64,000 bases of DNA from Siphonodentalium dalli (GCA_032622095.1 CP136069.1:47842194-47906193), one strand, 5' to 3'; positions 19,866 to 33,253 are shown, counted from the first letter of the stretch. Program-made: numbers and translations. The notes: generated by a model from the sequence alone, not told the origin.

Positions 19866-21919
19866 ATATAAAACAGGGGTGCTATTCACCGGCTGGGTTT
19901 ATAATATAGTCCATGTAGTTTTACGAGGCGACGCTCAATGCGAAGCTATCGGTGGACATATCGATGGGAAGACATCGCCGCGCGGTATAGGATTATCAAA
20001 TCAAGGTGATTGGCGTCAATCATAGATTGACCATCGGTCACATAAACATGCTGCGTGTAACAGTACACATTTGGTTCATTTCAACAATGAGCAACCGAGG
20101 AAAATTACGTGGGGCAAAATATACCACCGACGACATGGGGGGGGTCTACACAAATAATTCCGTATATAGGGTCGGGGTGGGTGGGTGGTCCAGAGGCCGA
20201 AACAATCGTGCTTGTAATTTTTCTTCTCCAAAATGGGGTTTTTTTCAAACAATTTACAAGTACTGACCATGTAATGTTGTTTGTAAGCATGTTAGTATCA
20301 TGTTTGTTGGCATATGGCTATATAGACAGCTATAGTGACTATATAGCCTCAGATTTAGCAACCTTCTGGATTTCACAGGATCCCGTCCCACTTCACAGTG
20401 GAAAACCGTAATTTAGTTAAAAAAATTAATATATTACCCAGTTGTATTACCCGAATAAAAGTAATAAAATATAAAAAAAACTGTATCACAAATACTACAT
20501 GGTGAATACTCAATGATGACTAGATAGCATTAACCCGATTGTTGCATAACATGAAATTGAAAAGGGTATCTCATAAATTTCTAATGTCTGAAATACTGTC
20601 TTGTTCTGGCATGCAATCAAATTCATTCCTTCTGTTTATTTCTCACCTTTAATGATTGCAAGTAATGTTAATTTGCAACACTTATCCAAATAAAACTGAA
20701 TTGGTTATGATGAATCACCGTTACTGTTTATTGTTCAGACAATCCCAACTGAAGGCGACGCTATTCTCCTTGAATTTACGAACTTCAACTTGAAGCTTAA
20801 ATACTGCTCAACAAGACTAAACTAAAATACTAATTGTATACTGTTATCGCTTACAAATAGATGAACTGAAATAATGTGATGCATTCAGATGCTTTGAGAA
20901 ATGACATTCTTCAATGTCTTCAAAGTTCAAACTAAAATCAAGAATAAAATCTGACTGAGACTATACTGCAGACTCTAGTGCACAAATATACATACAAATG
21001 GTTGAGTTATAATAATGCAAAATGTGTTTACGGATGGAACCAGGTTGGTAGCTCTGGTATGCATCGACAGGCGAAACCTGTGATATGCAGTAATATCTGC
21101 ATACATGTACATCCTTCCCCTATCATTCAGGTCTATCACCATACCAAACCACTTCAAAATTCGACAACCGACACTTCAACTTATATTGCAAAAACGTTGT
21201 ACGGACTGAATTTCATAAACAGGGCCCATGGATAACTCTGGTAGGCATTGGTGCTCACAATCCGTGATATTATGCATATTCGTTCCCCATTTCTGGTCCG
21301 TCACATGTCATAGAGCATCAAAATATGACAACCGACTCTTGAGTTATAACGCAAAATTTGTGTATGGACGGACGCATGGACGGCTCGAGACGTCAACTAT
21401 ATACCCGCCGACTGATACCGGGGGTATAATAACCATATATCTATGTGTATACCTAACCAAAACAATTCCCCTCCTCACCCACCCCGGAGGATAAGACTAA
21501 AGAGTTCTTTGGTCATGCACAAATAATTGTAGAACCCCTGACCTGTTTACCACTATTTACACTGGCCAGTGTTCTCTGTCAGACTAAACACGCTCGATAT
21601 ATTAAGTCTATAATGCGGTCTATGTCAATTTGTGACATACAGTGTACCTACACAATGCTTTATTATTGTTGTTAGATTCTGGAAACACCAGGAAACACCT
21701 GGAAATACAGTTTATTTTTCGTTTTTCTGACCTGTGCTTTACCGATTAAGCATGTTATCGCTTGAGTCTTAATTTTACACAGTTTGCACCAACAAAAGAC
21801 AGTGGAATGGGATTGAATGGCACTTAACACAGTTATTGAAGAACGGCTAAAAAAAACTCTTGAAATTTGGATGAAAACATGAGAAAGGGGATGGGTTCCT
21901 AACATTTGGAGGAAAACAT
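19866..21919. repeat. Intergenic: G-rich element copy and ~205-bp diverged duplication
   Basis: 20105-20240 is a copy of the GC family (GGGGGGGGTCTACAC, TCGGGGTGGGTGGGTGGTCC, AAAATGGGG). At about 20995-21400 two diverged units share GGAACCAGG..GGTAGCTCTGGTA, AATTCGACAACCGAC and TGAGTTATAAC..GCAAAA. No gene was seen. Confidence 0.45.
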
Positions 21920-21920
21920 T

Positions 21921-22020
21921 TGCACAAATGGGGTGGTGGGTCCCTCGGGCTCGGAAAAAAACTTTTTGGGCCCTATATGTGCAATTGTTTTCCAGACCCC
22001 CCCCCCCCCCCCACCCCCAC
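21921..22020. repeat. GC-family element with C-run
   Basis: GGGTGGTGGGTCCCTCGGGCTCGG, a purine run, CCCTATATGTGC, then about 17 C. It directly abuts the coding relic at 22025. Confidence 0.6.
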
Positions 22021-22024
22021 TGCC

Positions 22025-22195
22025 GTCGAGCGTAAAACGTTTTTGGGCATTGTGGAGAGAAGAATCAAAATATTAAAGAACAAAGAAACCGGCACCATTC
22101 ACCAGCGCCGGAAAAATGATGCATGGAAAGAAATTTCTTTGGAAATGGCAAGGAAATATCCAAACAGAACCAACACACAAACAAAATTCTTCTGA
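22025..22195 (+). pseudogene. Myb/SANT-like (Myb_DNA-bind_5 type) domain fragment
   Basis: An open stretch of 56 codons reads VERKTFLGIVERRIKILKNK, then ETGTIHQRRKNDAWKEISLEMA and KYPNRTNTQ, ending at TGA 22193. The spacing of hydrophobic positions (FLGIVERRIKIL), the short polar linker and the DAWKEI helix followed by RTxxQ match the three-helix Myb/SANT-like fold found in Harbinger-associated and other animal proteins. The helix-1 start is replaced by the C-run element and the C-terminal part is missing, so it is a relic. Assignment is by pattern only. Confidence 0.5.
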
Positions 22196-23270
22196 GACGT
22201 TATCTTCTCGGCTATTCATTTTCACACTGTGCTAATTAAAAAACCTCATTAATATCATTGAAACTCATTCTGCAGATGTATAAACGCCAGCATGAGTCTC
22301 CACACAATTATACCAAAACATTATACCGCTATACATGCCGATTGTGGCCGGTGAGTGTTCATGAATTAGTCGTGAAACGGCGTCAATTGACAAGTGACAA
22401 ATCTGATAGATTGGATCAATCACATCATCGACAGCGTGTGTCGTTTGCGCTAAAGCAAAGATACCTTTGCGTTCAGCCGCTACCAAATAAACTACCTGGT
22501 TTATAAAATAGTCTCGCTTTGTGAATAGCACCCCAGGTATATATATATACAAGGGTATTCCAAACGTTTAAATCCCTCGTATACTTAGGTGTCTTAATCT
22601 GTGGATTACAGTGGTACACGACTGATGACTAAGACTATGCACCGTGGTATACCAATGTTTTTGTTGTGTATCACGGCTTACGGTGGTATACCTTGGTATA
22701 TTGTGGTATTGTGAACACTAAATGTATGTACTGGTTACATCATATAGTACACTCTGGTACACCATGCTTGGTATACGTGGATAGGATAATGTGCATGGTA
22801 ATGGGATAATATGCTGGTATACTTGGAAAGTACCCAGGTATACCAGGGTTATACCTTAGTATATATGAGGGAGTATACCCACGTACTTTTTCACATGGGC
22901 ACGTATAAGAAATCACATTCGAAACATCAATATATATATATACATATATATTCATAATATTATATTTACACTCATACATGCATTCGCGCTATTGAACATG
23001 GATGGAGGACGTTGAAATCACGTCATGTCACGGGGCGCCGCCGCAGGCCCATCTTAATTGTTTTCATAGCGTATACCACGCACGCAAACAGAATATCGTT
23101 CAAAATGGGCGCCAACATGGATGCTGATTGTTGCGTTCCATAGAGAGTAGATGAATGCAAGTTGGTCTGACATTTGTATGTGTTGGATTTTTTCCCATTC
23201 CACACAAAATGTCAGATCAACGGACATCCATACTCCATGGTACGCAAGTAAATCAACACACATGTCTTAA
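22196..23270. other. Intergenic, rich in GGTATACC motifs
   Basis: 22560-22880 contains many GGTATACC/GTATACCA palindromes without a fixed period, followed by a TA tract near 22930-22950. A short open frame 22258-22506 shows no domain. No gene called. Confidence 0.35.
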
Positions 23271-23750
23271 AGGTACTCAACCCGTAAAGAGGGTCCCCAT
23301 CTCAACAGATTCCAACAACAACAATCCGATCAGAGGGTCCTATATTACTATTTCTTTGGCTTTGGGGGTAAAAAATATTTGATTCGAGTCGAGGAACCCA
23401 TCAAACAAAGCTCAGAGTTATTAGATATTGATTTTTGAAAATTCTTATGTTCTCGAGATGAGTACCAATAACTGCCGTCAATTTGGTAACCTGCTCGAGA
23501 TATTACGCCAAAATTCTATTCAAACAGACAAGGATGGATAACTCTATAATCAAGTGGGTAAAAATAACGAATTTTTGACATTCTTCTGGGCCAGAAAGAA
23601 TTCCCGATAATGAAAAATAATAGATTTCTAAAATCGATATCTAACAAATCTGAGCTTTGATGGGTGACTTCCTCGACTCGAATCAAATATTTTTGACCCC
23701 CGAAGCCATTGAAATAGTAATTGAGAGGAGTTTTATCGGGTTGAGTACCT
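23271..23750. mobile_element. 480-bp TTAA-flanked miniature element, family AGGTACTCAA (full copy)
   Basis: Terminal inverted repeats AGGTACTCAACCCG and CGGGTTGAGTACCT, both flanked by TTAA (23267-23270, 23751-23754). Inner inverted segments pair as well: GATTCGAGTCGAGGAA with TTCCTCGACTCGAATC, and AGCTCAGAGTT.. with ..AAATCTGAGCT. Partial relatives occur at 26.9-27.3, 31.57-31.75, 43.5 and 44.6-44.8 kb. Confidence 0.8.
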
Positions 23751-26700
23751 TTAAGTATAATCCATAAAATACAAAATAAGTTTGAAAACCTACCATCCCG
23801 CACCGTTAATCCTGGCGCCGACGCATTGAGATTCCAAATGTCATATACATCTCACGATATGACAGAGTTACGTCTCTTAATTATAGCGAAATCAACTAAC
23901 CACATTCCACGTCGAGCAATACTGTAACACTTCTCTAGAAATAATAGGGCAATCTCCATCAAACAAGTACCTCGTGGTGCAAGACATCCCAAAATAAGCG
24001 CTGGGTAATGATTCTTATGAAAAGGGACCCGCGGAGAACTCATATTCGTGACCCACAATCCATGAGTTATTCTGGCAGTGTAATCACAAAGCGTTAATGG
24101 TGTTGCGCGAGCGTGATAGAAAACCAGTGTTATGTTCTCTCATTACTGGGGTATAATTCCCGATTTCCGTCCCGTTCCTTTCTGTTTCCGATGATCGCCG
24201 AGACTGGGTCGCGGATAATGAGGTGCCAACTCTAATGTCTGTATTTTACAGCATGGCGTATTGATTGGTACGGTGACATCCGAGATAAAGTAGCATTTAT
24301 ATTTACGACTAACTATCTTCGAATAGACTTCGTTTTCCACAGTTAATTTTTAATAACCATCTTTTTCTTTCTATATTATAGAGCAGGACAATATCTATAT
24401 TTCGACCCAATACGTGGATTGTCATATAGAGGGTCTCTGATGACTCGCAATTCTATACGATTTTTTTTACTTTTACCCGAGTGCACCTATAATTCGATTC
24501 GACCCGAGCATTAGTGGACGTGGTTAATAAATTTCCTATATACTTGCGACGAATTTGAGATCCCTTTTATCACATATCACATTTTAGGCAGGGAAAACGA
24601 TAGCGAAACGGTTGGGGTTAAAAAAAGAAATATTGAATTCCTTATCATATAACCAAAGAGGAAGTAAAGACACCTTCAATAAAAACTTTAGTTCCATTCT
24701 AAATGTGTCTTTTCGTGTTGACATAATTGTTCAACCACCCTTATCACCCATGTTGATCTCACAGTCAACACTAAATTATCTCAACACAAATTGAATATCA
24801 TAATTATATTCGATCTCGGAGGATAATTAAAGAATATATATAAATATCGTGTATTTGGCGTTTTACATGGATCATACACACCGTGTAATATGTGTCCGCT
24901 GACAACCCAATCATTGCGACTGTGTTTGACCACAGTGAGTTAAACTCTGAACCGCTGAAGACCCGTTGACTGGGACGAAGTCGTCAGGCCGCTTAAAATA
25001 ATTATTCGCGCGATAACTCAAATGGTCGACGTTCTTTTAAATCATTGTCAGTCTTCTATTGATGTTAATACCAGTAAATCATGAACAACGTAGTAAATAA
25101 TTACATGTGTGCATAGTTGAAACATTGTGTCTCTAAAATAAACACAGTCGATGTGGTTGGACGAAGAGAAATAAAGCATTGACTAAGCTCTAAAAATAGT
25201 TTGATTGCTACCGTATTCCAATGAAGACAGTGTTTGGTTACTAACTTGTTCGTTTTATTCACTGAAGTAAGTCCATGCATATTATGTATTTAAACCGGGG
25301 GGGGGGGGGGGGGGGTTCCGGGTACGTATGCCGGGGTGGGTGCGTTTTCGATGGGACCAACAAACAATTTTTTCCGCAACTCAATTTTTTTTTCCTGCAA
25401 GTCTTTTTGACTGTTTTTGCAATGAGTTTGGCTTAAAACACATTAGAATGTCAATATTAACATAAATAAAAAATGTCATGATGATCAGACAAACAGTATA
25501 GCATGTAGCCCATGATAATGGATTGAATTTTGAAATCCAAGATGGCCGCTGGCAGCCATGTTTTTTTTGGCCGAATGATCCCAAAATGACTCGTTGCTAT
25601 TTGCATGTCAATGTTAACATCCATGACAAATAGTATGCACATAAATTCATATACAGCTGTTTACAGTGAATTTTCCTCCGCAAATCTCTGTTTTAGTGTT
25701 AAAAGGGGGTGGTTGTAAAAAAAATGGTCGGGAAAAAAACTGCCTAAAACGAACAAAAATTTGGACGCGGGGGTGGGTGGGTCCCAACAAGGGTCGAAAG
25801 GAAAAAATCAGCATACGTACATTTTTTCCGACACCCCCTCCCCCTTGTTTTATGGAGCCCATATTCAGAATGAATCCGACACCTCCCGCTGACAACAAGT
25901 GCACCTCCGATGATTATATAAACATAATAACCTGGCCACGACTGTTGTGGGATTTAAAGTTGTAAATGTTGGGCTTTATAAATGTACACCATGGCGTAAG
26001 CAATTCATGAGATTCAGGATTCTCTGCAATTTTGTTTACACTATTTTTATTTTTGACTGGCTAAAACTGCTCTGACAGCAGGTCGTCGGTTCACCATTAG
26101 CATAATATAAGCTTCCGGTGAGCAAGGCAGGGTACCTTGTTTGTGGGCCCAGGACACTGTGGCATCACCATTGCTCATTCTGAATATGGGCTCCATAAAA
26201 CAACGAAAAAATCAGCATACGTACATTTTTTCCGACCCCCCCCCCTTGTTTAAACTCCAAAATGAGCCGCTCAATCGCGGCTTATCGATACAACAGTACG
26301 TTGGTTTTGTTTCGGGAAATGGGGTAATGACTTTGATTGATATCCCAATTCGCGAATTTCTAAATGTATCAGACAGTACCTATCCTTGAACTATGTTAAA
26401 TTCACAAATATTTGGTTCATACATATGTATACATACAAAGGGATATAGCTTCTAACTCGTACCCAATTAAATTCCTGTTGCAAAATTCCACCTGTCTGTC
26501 TGTCTGTCTGTCCGGTACAAAAACTTAACAGGAGGCAATCTAGAGAGTTCCAAACGGGTCTAAAGTGAGTTTTTAAAGTCGCCAAATCGGTGTCGTTTAC
26601 AGACGCAAAGTTGGATTCGTTCGAGTTCGTTGATAACCATTATCGCCGATTTATTCCATTTTTGATGACAATGTGCATGGCACCATCTGAGTTAGGGTGA

Positions 26701-26868
26701 GGTTGCGGTACCAACATTCACACAAAACGAATTTCCAATAGAAAAGCAAGTGTTTGGTTGCTTTTAATGACCTATTGATTAATGAATCAACTTGATGTGT
26801 GTGTGTTTGTGATTAAAATTTTGGCATGATGACTTTAAACTGTGACTTTAAACATTGAAACCGAGACT
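23751..26868. repeat. Intergenic: three GC-family copies, no confirmed gene
   Basis: A G-run of about 23 with its GC core lies near 25297-25375. Further GC cores lie at 25700-25855 and 26195-26245; the last two share AAAAAATCAGCATACGTACA. AAGATGGCCGCTGGCAGCCA near 25540 recalls the inner modules of the foldback arms. Short minus-strand open frames at 24340-24143 and 24058-23852 look protein-like but match no family I know. Confidence 0.4.
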
Positions 26869-27256
26869 ATTCCTGAAAGGAACACCACCCGATTCGGTGC
26901 TCCCGTATCATCGGAGATCAACAAAAACATTTCTTCAAAAGACTCTTTAGTTATCAGTTAAATCGATTTTAATTTCCAGATAATGCTAACCACTGGCAGC
27001 TGTAGTATAAAATTTACCAAAACGTGTTATATATAATACCATTTTGTTCAACGCAATAGTATGTCGGTCGGCTCGTCGAATAGTTGCTTAGCCGCCAAAT
27101 ATTCCATGTGGTTAAAAAATAACAGATTTCAAAAAACAAATATTTGATAACTCTGAGCTTTGATTGGTAGGTTCCTGGACTCGAATCAACTATTGTTTAC
27201 CGCCGAAGCAGCCAAAGAAAGAGTAATTTAGTAGTGTTAATTCGGATTATGTATCT
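26869..27256. mobile_element. Diverged copy of the AGGTACTCAA TTAA-type element
   Basis: Shares ACCCGATTCGGTGCTCCC, ATCATCGGAGATCAACAA, TAATGCTAACCACTGGCAGC, CTGGACTCGAATCAA and the end TTCGGATTATGTATCT, followed by TTAA (27257-27260). The left terminus is decayed. Confidence 0.55.
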
Positions 27257-27260
27257 TTAA

Positions 27261-28085
27261 ATAATCAGTGATTACTATATGGACAATGCTTATTGCACGA
27301 AAGAATCGCACATGTCACCTGTTGGGCCTTAGCCAGTTAAGGAATGCCACAATTTGATATGGACGATCAGGTCGCGACTGCATTATATGACCCGCGCGAA
27401 CACTATACGAATATATTCGGCTTACCTTATAGTCAAGATTAGCATCAACATAATATATATCCGAACATCTATTGTTTTCACTTGATAACACCAAAATATT
27501 CAAGTCTGTATTTGGTTACTTTACCTGATAACTACGATCTGATCAAACAGACTCATTTGTTGCAACAATAAACATATGTACACAGATACCAAACGTGTTG
27601 AACCGATCGTTTATTGAACAGGTTAAATATAGTAGCGATTCATAATTTGGCGACGGGATTAAGAATAGACTTGCACAAAGTGTATGGAGGCCCTATGCAT
27701 GCTTCGGCGATTCTTATATTGACCCGCTGAAGTTTCGAAATGTCCCATTCGTCTGTTGAGATTCAATCAATGATTTACCATGTTGGCTTTTGCCTTATCG
27801 GGCTGCTATTGTTGTTATGTCACCAAACAAGCATAAACTATGAATGGGCGCGATACAATGCCAACAAGTATTTAAATTGTTTACTGCGCAACATGCGTGA
27901 CCGCTCCATTAGGGTACGTTCATACACTGGTATGATTGCCATGCAATCTTTTGCAGGAATTTTAATGTAGACAGCTACAATGTGCCAGTAACCGAATGCA
28001 AAAGATATTATACCATGCATCTATACCACAGCTAAGTATATGCGACGTAAAACTATGTAGATTCCCTGGTAGTGATGCTATCGAA
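27261..28085. other. Intergenic, no gene supported
   Basis: A plus-strand open frame 27740-27970 with a hydrophobic stretch has no recognisable domain and no splice context that I can support. Confidence 0.35.
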
Positions 28086-30631
28086 ATCTATATCTATTTT
28101 TGCGAATGCCTGTCTGTCTGTCTGTGTTCCTTATAAATTCACAGTGGACCATCTAGATGGAACCAAAGGGGTCTACTTGGGTAACTTTTTACGAGAAAGA
28201 TAATGGTGCGGGTTAGAATGTTCTAAAGTGAAGCCTTTGTTGTCAGGGGCGGAAAAGGGGAAGGCGCAGAACTATTCTTTGTCGCCGATTGCCACGAAAC
28301 TTATATATAATCATCCCCATGATATATAAGGAATTTAATATTGTGGTTTAAATGTGTCAAAAGTGGCGCCGTTCGAGTCAGGGATGCACGGAAGGGGAGA
28401 GGGCCACCAAAATTGATCAAACTAATTTTAGCACCGAGGGGCCATCTAAATGGCACCAAAGGTGTCTACTAGGGGTAACTTTTTACAAGAAAGATAATGG
28501 TGCGGGTTAGAATGTTCTAAAGTGATGCCGTGGTTGTCAGGGGCAGAAAAGGGGAGGGACAGAAACATTTTTTGTCGCCGATTGCCACGAAACTTATATA
28601 TAATCATCCCCATGATATAAGGAATCTAATATTGCGGTTTAAATATGTCAAAAGTGTCGCCGTTCGAGGCAGGGATGCACGGAAGGGGAGAGGGGCACCA
28701 AAATTGATCAAACTAATTTTAGCGCCGAGGGGCCATCTATATGGCACCAAAGGGGTCTACTAGCGGTAACCTTTTACAAGAAAGATAATGGTGTGGGTTA
28801 ATTAGAATGTTTTAAAGCGACGCCGTTGTTGTCTGAGGCAGAACAGGAGGAGGGTCAGAACAATTTTTTGTCGCCGAATGCCATGAAACTTACATATAAT
28901 CATTCCCATGTTATGAGGCATGTAATGGTGTGGTTTATATATGTCAAAAATGACACCGTTCGCGTCAGGGGAGAGGGGAACCAAAATTGATCAATATAAT
29001 TTCAGCGCCGATTTCCATCAAATTGATGCACATTCTTCTCCATGGTACAATGCATCTGATTATGTGATTTAAAGACGCCAAATTGCTGTCGTTTGGATGA
29101 CAGATTGTGGGGGGCACACCCAATTTGTTAAGAATGGATTCAGTCGCCGATTGCCACCACACTTATACAATATCATCCCCATGGTATGAGGAGTCTAATG
29201 GTGTGGCTTAAATTTGTCAAAAGTGGCGTCATTCGAGTCAGGGGTGCACTGAAAGGCAAATGGCACCAAAATTGATACGTAATATTTTTAGCGCCAATTT
29301 CCACCAAAGTGATACACATTCTTATCCATGATACGAGGAGTCTAATCGTGTGATTTACAGACGACATATTGGTGCTGTTTGGGCGAGAGATGGGGTGGGG
29401 TGGGCACTAAATTTGATAAAAATTTGTTTAGTCGCCGATCAGCGCCAAACTTATAAATAATCATATCCATGATATCAGGAGTCTAATTGTGTGGTTTAAG
29501 GATGTCACAGGTGAGGCCATTCTAGTCAGTGGTGCATAGAATGTTAGAGGGAGACAAAAAGATAAACAGTATATTTAGCGCCGATTTCCACCAGATTTAT
29601 ACTTATTCTTCTCCGTTATACCAGGAATCTAATCGTGTGGTTTAGATACGCCAAATTGGTGCTGTATTGGCGAGAGATATGTGGGCCCTAAATGTGATTA
29701 TATAATAAGTCTAAGTGTGTGGTTTAATGATGACCAGAGTGGCGCCGCTACAGTCTGAAATAGGACAGGAGGGTCACCAAAACTGATAAAAAGATATGGT
29801 TAGTGCCAATTACCATCAAATTCATACACCTTCTCAAATGGTACGAGGAATCAAATCGTGCAGGTTAAAAACGTATAATCAGCTAGCAATCCTGATACAT
29901 AGAAGAAAGCATAAAACGAATATTTATCATTTTATTTAAGATATGCACATATTCTTGCAAGCTGGGAGACCTCAAACCGTCAGAGGATTGCATATTAGAT
30001 TGGATCATGTATATATTATAACACAATTGAGTATGTTCCATTCAATATAGTTTCCACACAAAAATTACAATAAACCACTCAAAATCTCGCTGTGTCTGGC
30101 ACATGTAGCTGATACGCTTGCATAGCAACGTTTCTTTTAAACTAAGAATATTTCGGTAATATATAGCGCCATGAACAGAGGATAACCTGTACATTTCTTT
30201 AAAACATCTGTATCTTCATGGAGATATGATAGCCAGGTGCCCTCAGATTCTTAGTCTAACCCACTAGATTGATTGATACATCCCTATATATGTAAAACCT
30301 AATGGTCGTCTTTGATTTTTGCGAACTAATATGTTTATGATGCTCATTTTCATGTCATAACGTCTGATGTATACGCAGTTGTAAATGAATAAATACTTCT
30401 GTATTGGTGGAACGGATTAATCGCGATAAACAAAATGACAATCAACAAGGTGAGCCACTACTTATATTCCATGTTTCCAAGAATCATGTTTTGTTATGCT
30501 ATTTGGATATACAATGTATGAGAATACGTGTAACACTTTGAGCAAGAGTATCCTCTATTCCCACCAAATATCCACAGCATGTAGAGGGTTTCACATCACT
30601 TTAACCTGGGCAACGCCGGGTAACCCTGCTA
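28086..30631 (+). mobile_element. Helitron-like non-autonomous segment with internal ~146/292-bp satellite
   Basis: The 3' end reads GGGCAACGCCGGGTAACCCT then GCTAG before T. A short stem lies just before a CTAG end, with insertion before T; these are hallmarks of Helitron 3' termini. The body from about 28150 to 29870 is a tandem repeat: a 292-bp unit about 2.5 times (GGCCATCTAAATGGCACCAA, TAATGGTGCGGGTTAGAATG, TCGCCGATTGCCACGAAACT, GTGGCGCCGTTCGAGTC), then more degenerate ~146-bp half-units (TTTAGCGCCGATTTCCACCA, GAGGAGTCTAATCGTGTG). The 5' end near CTGTCTGTCTGTCTG (28112) is a guess; no Rep/helicase frame seen. Confidence 0.55.
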
Positions 30632-31567
30632 GTTTGCCTATAAATACCATTCAATTATCCCGTAAGAATCAATCATACAGGTATTGTAAGGTAATGTGTT
30701 AGTAGTACATTTACTTGTGGAACTACAGAAAGTTTACATCGCTTGTCGTTAGCTTTGTTAAATATGCTTTGTTGTAAATGCTTTTTGTATTTCATATTCT
30801 GGCACCATATTTGGTTTTCTACAAGAAAATGCCTGAAAAAATGCCGTGCAAACTTGTCAGTTCACTGTGTATGAACGTAACCTTATAATGATATACCTCT
30901 CGTTAAACGCACATGGCTTGCTAGCTAGAGAGCCTCAAAATCATGTATATACATGTGATAAGGGGTGACGCATGTTTTGTATAAATCCAGCCAAAAATGG
31001 CAAAAGATTTTCCTCAAAGAATTTCTCTGGATCTATCTGGGGAAAAATCTTGAATTTCACAAATAAATGATCTTTATTGTATCTAGAATCTGAGCAATTT
31101 TCGAGAGAACAAAAACAATGGATTTTAATACATTTGAGGGGTTGAAATTATTTTCGTTTTTGTCCCTTTCGGTACCAAGAACTGCTAGAATAATTAATAA
31201 TTACACACAACACTCCAATAACCAAATAGCTTATTGTCTTGGCTCCATGAGAGAAGGCTTCATTTTTTATCATCATCATGTTGGGTTAGATTTTTAATAT
31301 AGCATCATACGGTTCATACCCCCATATATTATAATGAAGAATAATAATTAAGTATCCTCTCATGATTTTCAGATATGATATCATAGATATAAATGAACTG
31401 CACTTTTGAAAAAAAATTATATTTTACAGAAGTTCTTGGTACCTGAAAACAGTGAAATTTTAACCCCTGGCTAAGTGGTCCCACTACAACTATACTGCTA
31501 TACATGTATGATTCTGCATGATGTGTCCTAAATACAGAAAGCTGTACAGAATGATATATTACATTAA
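30632..31567. other. Intergenic, nothing supported
   Basis: AT-rich sequence without recognisable exons or repeats beyond short palindromes. Confidence 0.35.
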
Positions 31568-31745
31568 AGATAATCAATCCGATTCGATGGTCCCCATAAC
31601 ATCAGATTCCAACAACAACAACATTTTCTGAAATGCCGCTTCAGTTATCAGAATCGATTAATTGCCCAAAAATAATGCTAACCACAGTCAACTATAGTAT
31701 AAAATTGCACAAAGCGTACGCGTGTTATTTATCAACGTTCTGTTC
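31568..31745. mobile_element. 5' half of an AGGTACTCAA TTAA-type element
   Basis: After TTAA (31564-31567) the segment follows the 44617 copy closely: AATCAATCCGATTCGATGGT, CCATAACATCAGATTCCAAC, GAAATGCCGCTTCAGTTAT, ATAATGCTAACCACAGTCAA. The 3' half is missing. Confidence 0.6.
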
Positions 31746-31839
31746 AGCGATTGTTCAGATTATCAAATATCTAACATTCAGAGCCACTTGATTTTAGATT
31801 ATCCATCTTCATCTGCAATTTGGTCCGAGACCGTCAGTT

Positions 31840-32092
31840 TAACGAATATTTGCCATCGTCATCATCGTCATCATCATAATCATCACCACTATCATCACCG
31901 TAATCACCGTCATCGTCACCACCACTATCATCAACGTAGTCATCACCAATATCAACACCGTAATCACCACCATCGTCATCATCATCGTAATCATCACCAC
32001 TATCAACACCGTAATCACCGCCATCGCCATCATCATCGTAATCATCATCATCATATTCATCATCATCATCATCATCATCGTCGTCCCCGCGA
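31840..32092. repeat. Imperfect ATC/ACC trinucleotide microsatellite
   Basis: About 250 bp of CATCAC/CATCGT/AATCACC triplets. Because the period is 3, His-rich, Asp-rich and Met-rich frames stay open on both strands; none is supported as a gene. Confidence 0.9.
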
Positions 32093-33173
32093 TTACCGTT
32101 ATCGTTTACTTGTCGATCTTTCTCAATCCCTGGAAGTTTACCGCATGCATGCAACGTAAACATTTATTATATGACTGTCTTTATTTTCACTGAATACCAC
32201 TATCGTTTGGTGATGGTTTTCCGATAAATCGGATCATCACTGTATCGTGATCCGATACCATATAATGCGTGTCTGAATCAGAACGAGGCTCTTGAACTAT
32301 TTCCAATTGAGAAATTTAATCTTAAAAATGTTGTTGTTGATTAAATTGTTGTGATTCGTTCATTAAATTTGAATTATAATGATCCCCTTTTAAAAAAATA
32401 AATTTCAGAGGTTGGTTGTCATAATTAAGTTCAATTGGTCATATAATAAACATATTATTACTACAATTAAGTGATCTGAGTTTCCATATCACGCCGAGTT
32501 GAGAAGGTGAGATCCCGGATCAGACGAGCTGCTGCAATTCAATCGGTTGGGTGCTTTTAAACCCCACTGTATTAGTTAAGGTCAATCGTCCTATATCAAC
32601 CATGTATGACAGTCACTTAATTTATGATGGTGTAGAGTAGGCTACATATCAGGCCTTACAGACTGAGAAAACGCGAGGTCACTGTCACACTGAAGGTGGA
32701 ATAATTGTGACTATGTTATTTCTATAGCTTATATAAAAAATTTAAAACATACTATATATATTTACGTACATGTACATGTATATATATGTATAATTCATAC
32801 GTGATGACTGTGATCAGACATACCAGCGTAGCGATGGGACTGGAGTATGCAGGAAGTTCCATCCGGTCAACCGTTTCTCGACAAAATTAACCGAAGTGTA
32901 TACTTGTTAGCTGTTAGCAAGGGAGACAATTTACATAACCAAAATAAATCCCGAATCATTCTTTCAAAACATTGAAACATTAATGAAATACTAACACTAC
33001 GTTAAGAATTATAGTGTCGACACGTAAGTCCAAATGACTGAATTAAGTTGATAGAGTCGATTACATAGAAATCAATATCCCAAGTTTTAATGACAATGAT
33101 GAACGGACTGTAACGGTTCAAAATTTTGAGTAAGTTAGAGTTAGACTCGTTGAAGAAACCGTCCATTTGTCAG
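32093..33173. other. Intergenic, nothing supported
   Basis: AT-rich. GTTGAAGAAACCGTCCATT at 33147-33165 recurs at 44266-44284 and marks the older repeat into which the nested hAT cluster was inserted. Confidence 0.35.
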
Positions 33174-33253
33174 GTCAGGCACATCCTGAATTCCACTATT
33201 ATAGTGGTATTCCACTATTATAGTGGTATATGACTATAACATGTTCAGTGCAT

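Noticed and set aside
23852-24340. Two minus-strand frames with protein-like composition
   Set aside because: No family recognised, no convincing splice pair; left uncalled.
31722-32163. His-rich, Asp-rich and Met-rich open frames on both strands
   Set aside because: Three-base microsatellite keeps every frame of period 3 open.
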